DNA of 59,392 nucleotides from Lapidilactobacillus achengensis (GCF_003946655.1 NZ_RHOV01000017.1:1-59392), one strand, 5' to 3'; positions 46,517 through 55,334 are shown, numbered from the stretch's first letter. Translations and numbers: made by a program. Notes: generated by a model from the sequence alone, not told the origin.

Positions 46517-47353
46517 TTGAATATTCTGAAAGCTATCATCCTGGGGATCATTGAAGGTATCACCGAATTTCTACCAATCAGCTCTACCGGCCATTTATAC
46601 TTGGCCAATGAGTTTGTCAAACTGAAGGAATCCACCGCGTTCATCAATATGTTCATGGTCGTGATCCAATTCGGCGCGATCCTGGCAGTGATCCTGCTCT
46701 ACTTCCATAAACTCAACCCCTTCTCACCGAAGAAAAACAGCCACGAGAAACAGCAGACTTGGACGTTATGGCTGAAGGTCCTGGTGGCGGTCCTCCCTTC
46801 GATCATTGTGGGTCTACCTTTGAACGACTGGATGGACGCTCATTTGACCTCTTGGCCAGTGATCGCCACAACCTTGATTGTCTATGGGGTTCTGTTCATT
46901 TTGATCGAACGGCGCAACAAGAATCGTCAAAGTGATCTGACTGATTTGAATCAGCTGCCCTATAAAACGGCGTTATTTATCGGTCTCTTCCAGGTTCTGG
47001 CCTTGATTCCAGGCACGTCACGCTCCGGTGCGACGATTCTGGGCGCAATGATGATCGGGACTTCTCGCTTCGTCGGCACCGAATTCTCCTTTTTCCTGGC
47101 CATTCCGACAATGTTCGGCGCCAGCTTGCTGAAAATCGGCAAATATTTCCTAAAGGGGAATTCCTTTACAGGTGAACAATCGTTGGTGCTGCTGGTCGGA
47201 ACCTTGGTTTCCTTCGTCGTTGCCTACCTGTCGATTCGTTTCTTACTCAACTATATCAAGAAGAACGATTTCCAAGCATTTGGCTGGTACCGGATCGCGC
47301 TGGGTGTGATCGTCATCGCGTTCTTCGGACTGAAAGCGATGCTAGGTTTCTAA
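46517..47353 (+). CDS. uppP: Undecaprenyl-diphosphatase (bacitracin resistance)
   Basis: This membrane phosphatase recycles undecaprenyl pyrophosphate to the monophosphate carrier needed for peptidoglycan and teichoic acids. The 278-aa protein has the catalytic motifs [14 protein letters not shown] (residues 13-26) and [10 protein letters not shown] (about 165). It starts at TTG 46517, with GAAGGGA about 11 bases upstream. Confidence 0.95.
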   Translation: MNILKAIILGIIEGITEFLPISSTGHLYLANEFVKLKESTAFINMFMVVIQFGAILAVILLYFHKLNPFSPKKNSHEKQQTWTLWLKVLVAVLPSIIVGLPLNDWMDAHLTSWPVIATTLIVYGVLFILIERRNKNRQSDLTDLNQLPYKTALFIGLFQVLALIPGTSRSGATILGAMMIGTSRFVGTEFSFFLAIPTMFGASLLKIGKYFLKGNSFTGEQSLVLLVGTLVSFVVAYLSIRFLLNYIKKNDFQAFGWYRIALGVIVIAFFGLKAMLGF

Positions 47354-47366
47354 CAAGGAGTGATCA

Positions 47367-48017
47367 ATGGTGTTAAAAGAGGTTTGTGTTGAAAACTATA
47401 CCCAGATTCCCGCGGCGGTTCAGGCTGGCGCTCAACGAATCGAACTCAACGACAACTTAGCGGTTGGCGGTACCACCGTTAGTCACGGGGTGATGGCGGA
47501 AGCGGCCCGCTATTTGAATGAACAAGAGATTCCCTTGGTGGCGATGATCAGACCCCGTGGCGGCAATTTCGTCTACAATGATCTGGAACTGAAAATCATG
47601 GAATCGGATTTATTCGTCGCTCAACAAGTCGGCGTGGACGCGGTCACTTTCGGCGCCTTGACCGCCGATCGCGCTTTGGATACGGAAGCGATGGAGATGT
47701 TGATTGGCGCGGCGGGCGGCTTACAAGTCGTGATGCATATGGCCTTCGATGAGATTCCCGTGCAGCGCCAACAAGCCACGATCGACTGGCTGGTGGATCA
47801 CGGTGTCAGTCGGATTTTGACCCATGGTGGGCCTTTGAACACCCCGATCGACCAACATTTCGCGCAACTGGCGCAAACGATCGCCTTGGCGGCTGGCCGC
47901 ATTGAGATCTTACCAGGTGGTGGCATTACCAACGAGAACGCCGAACGGATCGCCGCTGAATTAGGCGTCCGTCAATTGCACGGTACCAAGATCTTAGGTG
48001 ATCTTAGCGCCGAGTAG
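47367..48017 (+). CDS. cutC: CutC family protein
   Basis: This 216-aa TIM-barrel protein of the CutC family has KEVCVENYTQIPAAVQAGA at the N-terminus, VAMIRPRGGNFVY, and GVSRILTHGG near the middle. CutC was named for copper homeostasis, but the enzymatic role remains unclear. AAGGAG precedes the ATG. It is last in the unit and is followed by a bidirectional terminator. Confidence 0.93.
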   Translation: MVLKEVCVENYTQIPAAVQAGAQRIELNDNLAVGGTTVSHGVMAEAARYLNEQEIPLVAMIRPRGGNFVYNDLELKIMESDLFVAQQVGVDAVTFGALTADRALDTEAMEMLIGAAGGLQVVMHMAFDEIPVQRQQATIDWLVDHGVSRILTHGGPLNTPIDQHFAQLAQTIALAAGRIEILPGGGITNENAERIAAELGVRQLHGTKILGDLSAE

Positions 48018-48150
48018 GATGACGCAGCGTCAGTTCACCAGGTGACCGGCGGCATGCGGGCAAACGAACCGGCTCCAAGCGGCGCGTTGCAGTGATTGCA
48101 ACCAAGCTGATCGGAACGATCAATATCGTCATCACGAATTTCAGAACTGC

Positions 48151-48187
48151 CAAAAAGCGCTAACGGCTGCCGCCGCTAGCGTTTTTG
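48151..48187. terminator. Bidirectional terminator between cutC and gtrB
   Basis: AAAAAGCGCTA and CGGC pair with GCCG, CTAGCG and TTTTT, with a T run on each strand, between convergent genes. Confidence 0.8.
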
Positions 48188-48210
48188 TTTGGTGTTTTGG
48201 TGGGTCGGTG

Positions 48211-49179
48211 TCAATTGGTCATCTGGCGTTGTTCCCAAGTCAGGGTGTGGCTGTTGCTCTGGCGAAACCCCTCCGTCTTGGCCACAATGTACAATGGCCG
48301 TTGGCGACTGGCGGTGAAGATGCGTCCCAGATAGGCGCCTAACACCCCGATGGTCAGGAGAATCAAGCCGCTTAGACTCACTAGTAGGAAGGCAATCAGT
48401 CCCGTGCCGCCAAGGTTACCGGTCAATAAATTGATCAGTCCGATCAGCAGGCCTCCCCCTAGCAAGCCGCCGCCAAACCAAGTGGCTAACTTCAAGGGCA
48501 CTTCCGAGAACGAGGTGATGCCATCCAGCGCCAATTTGATCATTTTCCGCAGGGGATATTTACTTTCACCGGCTAGGCGTTCGTGGCGTTCATAACTCAC
48601 CGCCGTTTGCCGAAAACCAACCCAACTGATCAACCCGCGCACATAGGGGTCATCTTCGTTGATTCGTTTGAGAACTTCGGCGACTTGGCGATCGATCAGG
48701 CGGAAATCCCCAGTATCTGTGGGAATGGCCACGTCGGTGAGTCGCGCCAGCAAGCGATAGAAAAGATGGGCGCTGGTTTTCTTGAACCAGGTTTCGCCAT
48801 CGCGTTGAACGCGTTTGCCATAAACAACTTGATAACCTTGATGCCATTGCGCGATCATCGCGTTGATCACTTCCGGGGGATCTTGCAGATCGGCGTCCAT
48901 CACGACGATCGCATCGCCGCTGGCATAGCGGATCCCCGCAGTGATCGCGATTTGATGACCGAAATTCCGAGCAAACTGCACCAGCTTGATGTTGGCATAA
49001 TGCTGACGAGCATGTTCAATGATCGTGGCGCTGTAATCACTGGAGCCATCATCAACAAAGATCAATTCATAGTTCTGTGACTGCGCCGCGACGAAATTCT
49101 CTAAAGTTTGGATCGTTGTCGGCAAAATTTCATGTTCATTGAACACAGGTAACACAATCGAAATCGTTTCTTGAGTCAT
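48211..49179 (-). CDS. Polyprenyl-phosphate sugar synthase (GT2, GtrB/YkcC-like)
   Basis: This family-2 glycosyltransferase has 322 aa. It has the N-terminal LPVFNEHEILP, the nucleotide-sugar motif VDDGSSD, the DAD motif in MDADLQDPP, RNFGHQ, and two C-terminal helices. It should load a sugar from a nucleotide donor onto undecaprenyl phosphate on the inner face of the membrane. The partner GT-C protein lies just upstream in the same operon. GAAAGGAG precedes the ATG. Sugar and acceptor are unknown. Confidence 0.92.
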   Translation of the reverse strand: MTQETISIVLPVFNEHEILPTTIQTLENFVAAQSQNYELIFVDDGSSDYSATIIEHARQHYANIKLVQFARNFGHQIAITAGIRYASGDAIVVMDADLQDPPEVINAMIAQWHQGYQVVYGKRVQRDGETWFKKTSAHLFYRLLARLTDVAIPTDTGDFRLIDRQVAEVLKRINEDDPYVRGLISWVGFRQTAVSYERHERLAGESKYPLRKMIKLALDGITSFSEVPLKLATWFGGGLLGGGLLIGLINLLTGNLGGTGLIAFLLVSLSGLILLTIGVLGAYLGRIFTASRQRPLYIVAKTEGFRQSNSHTLTWEQRQMTN

Positions 49180-49205
49180 AGCACAACTCCTTTCATTGTT
49201 CGTTG

Positions 49206-49243
49206 CGGTGCCGCTGCGTCAGCTAGGGGCACCGTCTTTTTTC
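49206..49243 (+). terminator. Terminator-like hairpin, plus strand, between the two glycosylation genes
   Basis: CGGTGCC (49206-49212) pairs with GGCACCG (49228-49234), with an inner GCTG/CAGC stem, then TCTTTTTT on the plus strand. The flanking genes run on the minus strand, and on that strand no U-run follows. It may end an antisense transcript or act only as an mRNA hairpin. Confidence 0.5.
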
Positions 49244-49286
49244 TCAGTTGCCAGGTGGTCAAGTATGGCCACCGGAACTTGCCAGC

Positions 49287-51875
49287 TTAGTCAAAAATAC
49301 CGGTTAAGTCGTATAGTGTGCCACTTTCACCACCTAGACCTGCGCCAGGACCACCTTGCTGAGTCGTTGTGGTTTGATTGTTGTTCGTGGTTGGGCCATT
49401 GCTGCCTGTGGCTAACTTCGTCGTGGTAGTAGTGTCCGTGGTCGTAGTATCCGTGGTCGTCGCCGTTGAATCGTCACTGCCAGGATCAATGGTAGTCGTC
49501 CCGTTCGACGCCCCATCATCGGTGGTCGTCCCATTAGTTTGGCCGGCGCCACTATTTTGACTGGTGCTGGTGGTGTCCGTGCCGCCATACTTGCTAGCGG
49601 CGACTTGCTTCCCGTACTTCTCGACCCATTTGACAATGGTATTGTTGCTGCTCTTGCCAGCGACATAGAAATACTTCAGTTGACCGGATTTGACCAGTTG
49701 CTTGAATTGATTCAACGTGATCGCCGGATCGGTGCCATTGAAGCCACCGATGGCCATCACCGCGTCACCAGTAGCGATAATATAAGGGGCAGCTGTGCCA
49801 GAATCGGTCGTCGCAAACAGGTAAGTCGCGCTGCCTTGATGTTTCTGCAGATAACTGAGTAGCCCACTATTAACGGTTTCGCTACCAAGCCCACCTGCCT
49901 GACTACCCCCCGTACTCAACAGTGACGGACTGGCGTAAGGAATCGCCGCGGATTCGCCGGAAAGCGTTGGCGTCAAGGACCACCACGCCGGGGCGATCAC
50001 CATCGCGATCGTACTGGATACCAGAATGCTCGGAACTAATTTCTTTTTCAAATTACTGAACTTACCGATCAACAGCAAAGCAACGGCTGTCGCGCCGGCC
50101 AGCAACAAGATCCAGCTTAACCATGGGTAATAGCTATAGACATACCAAGCCTGTAACCCACTGGTGACCAGAATGGCCAAGGGCAAAAGCGCCAAAGTCC
50201 AGTGGTTCCGCTTGGCCCAGAATTGCCGCCAAATGGCTGGTAACCCAATGCCGACTAACGCGGCGATCGCTGGCGCCAACATGATCATATAGTAAGGGTG
50301 GAAGAAACTGGCGACGGAGAAGAATCCATAAGTCAAAATCAACCAACCCGCCCAGAGGATCACTTCATTTTGGCGAGCGGTGGTTTGGTACCAACGGTTC
50401 TTGCGCCGGCGATAGAAATAAAACGCGCCGATCAAGCCAACCATCGCGACGGCCAGCAGCCAACTAACCTGTTGACCAAGAGCCTTCTGGAAGATTCGGA
50501 AAGGTCCCGCGGTGCCAATATTGAAGGCCCCACCTGCGCCACCGTTTCCACCGCCAGGACCACCTGTTCTCATTTGCTGACCACCAGGGCCGCCGGGCGT
50601 CGTCGTACCATTAGTGGTGTTCCCATTGGTCGTGTTGCCATTGGCCGTATTGCCATTGGTCGTGTTGCCATTGGTCGTCGTGCCATCAGTGCCGTTGCCG
50701 GCCGTCGTATTCCCGTTAGTGGTGCCGTCAGTCTGGCCATTCCCGCTAGGCGCGGTGCCAGATGGCGGCGTGCCGCCCTGACCTTGGCTGTTGCCAGTAG
50801 TGGCGCCATTACTGTTTCCAGGACTACCACTTGGCGGTGTTCCTGCTGGTGGTGTTCCCGCTTGCGTATTATTCCCACTATTCGTATTCCCGGTGGTGCC
50901 ATCGCTGACGCCGGCTGTGTTACCACCGGCCTGAGCGGTGCCATCGCCAGACGGTGGCGTTTGGCCGCCACCCATTTCTGAACGACTGCCACCCATCCCA
51001 CTGAATCGAGCACCGGTACCGGTTGTTTGTCCCAGCAAGCGTTGGGTCCCGTTATAGCCGAAAGCCAATTCCAAAACCGAATTGGTTTCCGAACCACCTT
51101 CATACGGGCGCTCGCTGGCGCTAGTCAAATCAACGGATAAGGGCCACAATAAGGTGAAGAAAACCAAGGAAAGCGTGGCGAGGGCCAAATGCCCCAGCTT
51201 TCGCCGCCAAGGCTTCTTCGTGGCCAACCAGTAGTAAACATACATGATCGGTAAAATCATAAAGGCCTGCAACATTTTGACGTTGAAGGCAACTCCGATC
51301 AGGCCGAAACTGAGCATCACAAACCAAGGTCGTTGGGCCTGGGTCGCTTTTTGCAAAACGTAAAGCGCTAATAATAAGAAGAAGATCAACGTGGCGTCCA
51401 TATTATTGGTTCGAGAATCGGCCACCACGATCGGGGTCAAGGTCATTGTCAGCGCCGCCAGATTACCGGCGATGCGCCCGAATTTCGGCTGGACCAAGCG
51501 ATACATTAAGTAGACCGAACCGACGCCGAAAAGAACCGATGGCAAGACGACACTCCAGCCGTGCACGCCGAAGATCTTCGCGCTGATCGCCATGAACCAT
51601 AAGGCCACTGGCGGCTTATCAACCGTAATGAATCCCGCTGGATCGAAACTGGCGTACCAGAAATTCTTCCAACTTTTGGTCATACTGACAATGGCCGCGG
51701 TATAGAAGTCATTGGCGCTGCCAGCCTCCCAAATTTTCCAGGCGTAAAGAAAGAGCGCGCTGATCAAAATCCCAACTAAGAACCAATCAAGCCGCAGACG
51801 CGCGCGCACTGGGCGTTGTTTGTTGACCGCCGCTGGTTGTGGCGTTTGCGGGTGTTGCTGCGTTGTACTATCCAA
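49287..51875 (-). CDS. GT39-type (GT-C) membrane glycosyltransferase, YkcB-like
   Basis: This 862-aa protein has about twelve helices and GT39/ArnT-like features: an acidic SANDFYTAAI in the first outer loop, FDPAGFITVDKPPVALW and HPYYMIMLAPAIAALVG. It likely moves the sugar from the polyprenyl carrier made by the neighbouring GT2 to an envelope polymer outside. Between the two helix groups lies a Gly/Asn/Thr/Pro-rich insert of about 160 residues, and the C-terminus is a Thr/Gly-rich tail. I chose TTG at 51875 (GAGGTG upstream). Confidence 0.88.
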   Translation of the reverse strand: MDSTTQQHPQTPQPAAVNKQRPVRARLRLDWFLVGILISALFLYAWKIWEAGSANDFYTAAIVSMTKSWKNFWYASFDPAGFITVDKPPVALWFMAISAKIFGVHGWSVVLPSVLFGVGSVYLMYRLVQPKFGRIAGNLAALTMTLTPIVVADSRTNNMDATLIFFLLLALYVLQKATQAQRPWFVMLSFGLIGVAFNVKMLQAFMILPIMYVYYWLATKKPWRRKLGHLALATLSLVFFTLLWPLSVDLTSASERPYEGGSETNSVLELAFGYNGTQRLLGQTTGTGARFSGMGGSRSEMGGGQTPPSGDGTAQAGGNTAGVSDGTTGNTNSGNNTQAGTPPAGTPPSGSPGNSNGATTGNSQGQGGTPPSGTAPSGNGQTDGTTNGNTTAGNGTDGTTTNGNTTNGNTANGNTTNGNTTNGTTTPGGPGGQQMRTGGPGGGNGGAGGAFNIGTAGPFRIFQKALGQQVSWLLAVAMVGLIGAFYFYRRRKNRWYQTTARQNEVILWAGWLILTYGFFSVASFFHPYYMIMLAPAIAALVGIGLPAIWRQFWAKRNHWTLALLPLAILVTSGLQAWYVYSYYPWLSWILLLAGATAVALLLIGKFSNLKKKLVPSILVSSTIAMVIAPAWWSLTPTLSGESAAIPYASPSLLSTGGSQAGGLGSETVNSGLLSYLQKHQGSATYLFATTDSGTAAPYIIATGDAVMAIGGFNGTDPAITLNQFKQLVKSGQLKYFYVAGKSSNNTIVKWVEKYGKQVAASKYGGTDTTSTSQNSGAGQTNGTTTDDGASNGTTTIDPGSDDSTATTTDTTTTDTTTTTKLATGSNGPTTNNNQTTTTQQGGPGAGLGGESGTLYDLTGIFD
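50606..50690 (-). repeat. 15-bp tandem repeat in the glycosyltransferase insert
   Basis: A 15-bp unit (plus strand TTGCCATTGGTCGTG with variants) recurs about five times and encodes the pentapeptide NGNTT. Being a multiple of three, copy changes would alter length without breaking the frame. Confidence 0.8.
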
Positions 51876-51912
51876 AATTGTCACCTCATTTATCATTCAT
51901 CTCAGCAAACTA

Positions 51913-51921
51913 TGCTAAAAT
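51913..51921 (+). promoter_or_regulatory. Possible promoter of the two-component system
   Basis: TGCTAAAAT forms an extended -10, about 250 bases upstream of the response regulator start. No good -35 is seen. The rest of 51876-52040 is AT-rich and holds no gene. Confidence 0.35.
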
Positions 51922-52039
51922 AAGCGTAATTCATCGTCTGCTGACTACAAAATACTGATTAACTAATGAATGACTTCAGTTTACCCGGCCAACCATAAAG
52001 TCAGCTTAAATAAACATGAACATTTTGCGAAACTTCTAA

Positions 52040-52158
52040 GAGTGCGAGCCGACCTGGGCAGCTTCTGAGCATTAGCCTAGCAATTGTTTTGAAAGCGGGT
52101 TTCGCTTTCGGAACAATTGCGTAGCTAAGCGGAAAGCACTGGGGTGGTGAGCACGTTT
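52040..52158 (+). repeat. Palindromic repeat S, copy S3
   Basis: The third copy runs from GAGTGCGAG to GCACGTTT, with CAATTGTT/AACAATTG and GAAAGC/GCTTTC stems. It ends three bases before AAAAGGAG, the ribosome binding site of the response regulator, so it would place a large hairpin directly next to that site. Confidence 0.88.
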
Positions 52159-52173
52159 CAGAAAAGGAGAAAT

Positions 52174-52878
52174 ATGACCTCGACCAATATTTTATTAATT
52201 GAAGATGACCAAGAATTGGCTTTGGGCATCCAACGTTTTCTCAAGAACGACGCGACGATCCAAATCGAGACCAATGGCTTGTCCGGCCAAGTCGCTGGTG
52301 AAACCGGCGCCTTCGATCTGGTGATTCTCGACTTAATGCTCCCAGGCAAAAGCGGCTACGCGATCTTGAAAGCCTGGCGTCAACAGGACAAATTGAGTCT
52401 GCCGGTCTTGATTTTAACCGCCAAAGACACGCTGGCTGACAAGGCTCAAGGCTTTGATCTCGGCGCCGATGACTATTTGGTCAAACCATTTCACCGCGAG
52501 GAATTGTTGATGCGCGTCAAGGCACTTTTGCGGCGTTCCGGCCATGATGTGACCGTGGAAAAATTGCGCCTAGGAAACGTCCAAGTTGATCTGCAAACCC
52601 ACCAGGTCACCGTGGGCGCCACGGACCTAACTTTTGCGGGCAAAGAATATGACCTGTTGGTTTACTTTTTGCAAAATCCCAAGATCATTTTGACCAAGGC
52701 GCAGATTTTCGAACGCTTGTGGGGCTTCGATTCGACCACGGCACAAACCGTGGTCGAGGTCTACCTCAGCAATCTGCGGAAGAAACTGAAACAGGCCCAA
52801 GCCAACCTAACGATCCGCACGATCCGCAACGCTGGCTATCTGCTGGAACAACCTGGAGGCCCTGCCGATGAAAACTGA
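52174..52878 (+). CDS. OmpR-family response regulator
   Basis: This 234-aa regulator has the acidic pair IEDD, phosphoacceptor in LDLMLPGKSG, Thr in LTAK and Lys in VKPFHREE. A winged-helix DNA-binding domain follows (LTFAGKEYDLLVYFL, IRNAGYLLE). I chose ATG at 52174 (AAGGAG 4-5 bases upstream). It overlaps the kinase by 11 bases. It is divergent from the glycosyltransferase operon, which it could regulate; targets are unknown. Confidence 0.93.
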   Translation: MTSTNILLIEDDQELALGIQRFLKNDATIQIETNGLSGQVAGETGAFDLVILDLMLPGKSGYAILKAWRQQDKLSLPVLILTAKDTLADKAQGFDLGADDYLVKPFHREELLMRVKALLRRSGHDVTVEKLRLGNVQVDLQTHQVTVGATDLTFAGKEYDLLVYFLQNPKIILTKAQIFERLWGFDSTTAQTVVEVYLSNLRKKLKQAQANLTIRTIRNAGYLLEQPGGPADEN

Positions 52879-54139
52879 CCCCGTGAGTCAACACCAGCAA
52901 CGACGGCTATTTTGGAGTGAATTGATCAGCTTCACCTTGATTTTCGCGATTCTGGCAGTGGTGATCTTGAACCTCTACCAAAGCAGTTTGTTTCGCACGG
53001 TGGACCAAGATTTAACGCAACAACAAACTCAACTGCGCTCCAATCGAGCGCCCCAACCCGCCGACGCCCCCAGCATTCCGTTTCAAGCCAATGCCTTGGT
53101 TTTTGACAGTCAGGGCAACATCACGAATGTGGATTTCCTCGGTCAGCAGAATTACCGCTTTTTCAAGAAAATCAAGTTGAACAAAGACCAGAAAAACCAA
53201 TTGGTCACCACCAGCGTGACTAGCGGGGCGCAAACCGCCAACTTCCGTACCTTGCTCGTCAAGGTCAGCGCCAGCAACCCTGAACCCCATTACGCCGGGC
53301 ATTATGTCCTGTTGATCCAAAATATTGATACTCAGATCCAGGCGCTAAAGAATTTCCGGCTGGTGTTGGTCATGAGTTTAGCAATCTGCGAATTACTGGC
53401 AGTGGGCTTGGCTTATTTCTTGACGCGTCGCAGCATGAAACCAATCATCAACGCCTGGCAACGCCAACGGGATTTCAGCGCGGACGCGGCCCACGAACTG
53501 CGCACCCCGCTAACCGTGATCCAGAATAATTTGGAATATTTATTGACCCAACCTCAAGAAAAGATTGAAACCGAGGCGGAAACGATCGCCACTGCCCTGA
53601 ATGAAACCGCCCGCCTGAAAAAAATCACCCACGACCTGTTGACCTTGGCGCGCGCCGATGCCACTGCCCTACCAATGACCTTGCAAACAATCTCCGGGGC
53701 AAGTTTCTGGAACGATTTTCTGGCGCCTTATCAAGAAATCGCCGCCAGCCAACAGAAATCTCTGACCCTACTGAACTACGAACCCCATGATTTCCAGGGC
53801 GACCCTCAATTACTCCAGCAACTGCTGGTGATTCTGCTGGATAACGCCTTAAAATACACCCAGACCGGCGACAGTATCACAGTCAATGTAAAGAATATCA
53901 ACGGTCGCACACAATTTAGCGTCAGTGACACCGGCGTGACCATTCCAGATAGCGCCAAGGCCCATATTTTCGATCGCTTTTATCGCGCTGACGCTTCCCG
54001 CTCCAAAGCAACCGGGGGCAGCGGCTTAGGACTGGCAATCGCGCAGTTGATCGTTTCTCAGCATCATGGGACAATCACGGTCAGTGACCAGCAACCACAA
54101 GGCGCCCGGTTTACCGTCACGCTACCGCAGAAGGTCTAA
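52868..54139 (+). CDS. Sensor histidine kinase
   Basis: This 423-aa kinase has helix 1 (about 15-37), an extracytoplasmic domain of about 125 residues, helix 2 (about 163-185), the phosphoacceptor DAAHELRTPLT, N box LLDNALKY, and glycine motifs SDTGVTI and GSGLGLAIAQ. Translation is coupled to the response regulator through an 11-base overlap. The stimulus is unknown. Array IV begins directly after the stop, with no simple terminator. Confidence 0.92.
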   Translation: MKTDPVSQHQQRRLFWSELISFTLIFAILAVVILNLYQSSLFRTVDQDLTQQQTQLRSNRAPQPADAPSIPFQANALVFDSQGNITNVDFLGQQNYRFFKKIKLNKDQKNQLVTTSVTSGAQTANFRTLLVKVSASNPEPHYAGHYVLLIQNIDTQIQALKNFRLVLVMSLAICELLAVGLAYFLTRRSMKPIINAWQRQRDFSADAAHELRTPLTVIQNNLEYLLTQPQEKIETEAETIATALNETARLKKITHDLLTLARADATALPMTLQTISGASFWNDFLAPYQEIAASQQKSLTLLNYEPHDFQGDPQLLQQLLVILLDNALKYTQTGDSITVNVKNINGRTQFSVSDTGVTIPDSAKAHIFDRFYRADASRSKATGGSGLGLAIAQLIVSQHHGTITVSDQQPQGARFTVTLPQKV

Positions 54140-54193
54140 GTTCAGTTTTTGAGTCTTCGCTTGATTTTAGGTGTGCTGGGTTTGAGTGGAGAC

Positions 54194-54333
54194 GCAACCG
54201 CCTCAGGACGTTTGTCGTGGCTGGAACGCGGTGGGCATCGTTTGAAGCCAATCCGCAAGCCCAGCGGCTTGTCTTCAAATCGAGCCTTATTCTAAGCGAT
54301 AAATCGCTAAGAATAATCTCACCGCTGAGCCAC
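54194..54333 (-). repeat. R1 module M8, right arm truncated
   Basis: The left arm GCAACCGCCTCAGGACGT is present, but on the right only CCACACGTC remains before the linker resumes. Hairpin A is TTATTCT, AGCGAT and their complements; hairpin B is TTTGAAG/CTTCAAA. Confidence 0.85.
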
Positions 54334-54672
54334 ACGTCCAAGTGGTTTTGCAAGATAGAGGTCAAACAATCGCCCACTTTTGAGGTGGTATGTCAACACC
54401 AACGGATTCGGATTTGTTGGTCGGACCATCATGTGTAGGTTGACCAACTTTACCTGCTCCCTAGACAATACTTGAGTGAAGGCCAACTGATTCGGTTGAT
54501 TCATCAAGAACTTGCCTTAGTTCATCAGACAGGCTGCGCTGGTGTCACCAATTTAAAGCTTGTGACCACTAGCCACGGTCGTCAATTGCGTGGCTCTCCA
54601 TCAGTTGGCGATAGCTGGCTAGTCGGTGTGAGTGCTCAAACGGCTGTTATAACGTTGAGCAGCTGGAGCGGA

Positions 54673-54807
54673 GAAATTCGGGGTGAGATCGCCGTGAAAT
54701 TGTCCTTGGCGGCTTTGCCGCTTAGGACAAGGCCTGATTTTGAGACAAGCCGCGCACTTTGCGGATTGGCTCAAAACAGCGCCCACAGCGAGCTCACCCC
54801 GAATTTC
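54673..54807 (+). repeat. R2 module M9
   Basis: GAAATTCGGGGTGAG (54673-54687) pairs with CTCACCCCGAATTTC (54793-54807). Both inner hairpins are intact (TTGTCCT/AGGACAA and TTTTGAG/CTCAAAA). Confidence 0.9.
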
Positions 54808-55084
54808 GCAACCAACGGATTTGGATTAGGAGGTCGAGACATTTTACGTAGGTTGAACATTTTTACTCGTTTCCTGAACGATTCATGGTTGGAAATCGAC
54901 TGATTCAGTTGATTCGCTGAGAGCTAGGTTTGTTCATCAGACAGACTGCACTGGTGTCACCAATTTAATGCTGATAACCACTAACCACGGTCGTCAATTG
55001 CGGGGCTCCTCATCAATTGGCGATAGCTTGTCAATTGGCGTGAGTGCTCAAACGGCTGTTAAAACGTTGAGCGGCTGGAGCGGA

Positions 55085-55186
55085 GAAATTCGGGGTGAGA
55101 TCGCCGTGAAATTGTCCTTGGCGGCTCTGCCGCTTAGGACAAGGCCTGATTTTGAGACAAGCCGCGCACTTTGCGGATTGGCTCCA
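55085..55186 (+). repeat. R2 module M10, truncated in hairpin B
   Basis: The left arm GAAATTCGGGGTGAG and hairpin A are intact. Hairpin B stops after GCGGATTGGCTC, and the array tail follows, so the right outer arm is missing. Confidence 0.85.
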
Positions 55187-55239
55187 GCGCAAGCCGCGGC
55201 CAACCTACTTTCATGCCCGCCCGGCCAAATGAATGAATA

Positions 55240-55299
55240 AAAAAAGCCTGAAAGCAAGCAATCAGCCAAGTTCCGATTGACGTTACTTTCAGGTTTTTT
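55240..55299. terminator. Terminator of the relQ-nadK-rluA-mgtE unit
   Basis: CCTGAAAG (55247-55254) pairs with CTTTCAGG (55286-55293), with A and T runs on both outer sides, so it can act in both directions. It ends the minus-strand mgtE transcript and any read-through from the plus-strand kinase. Confidence 0.75.
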
Positions 55300-55334
55300 A
55301 GCTGGGGATCAGCCCAGCAAAACAGTACCCGTTC

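Larger units (their letters stand above)
54150..55212. repeat. Structured repeat array IV (three modules)
   Basis: About 1.06 kb between the 3' ends of the histidine kinase and mgtE genes. The order is R1 (minus), R2 (plus), R2 (plus), with linkers like those of the other arrays (GGTGTCACC, CCACGGTCGTCAATTGCG, TGAGTGCTCAAACGGCTG) and the tail GCGCAAGCCGCGGCCAACCT at the right end. No gene is supported inside. Confidence 0.85.

Noticed and set aside
49378-50981. Long plus-strand frames opposite the glycosyltransferase gene
   Set aside because: They mirror the low-complexity Thr/Gly/Asn codons of the real gene and have no start signals.
55240-55299. Magnesium riboswitch for mgtE
   Set aside because: The structure lies downstream of mgtE, not upstream, and is a simple terminator; only 22 bases separate mgtE from the gene before it.
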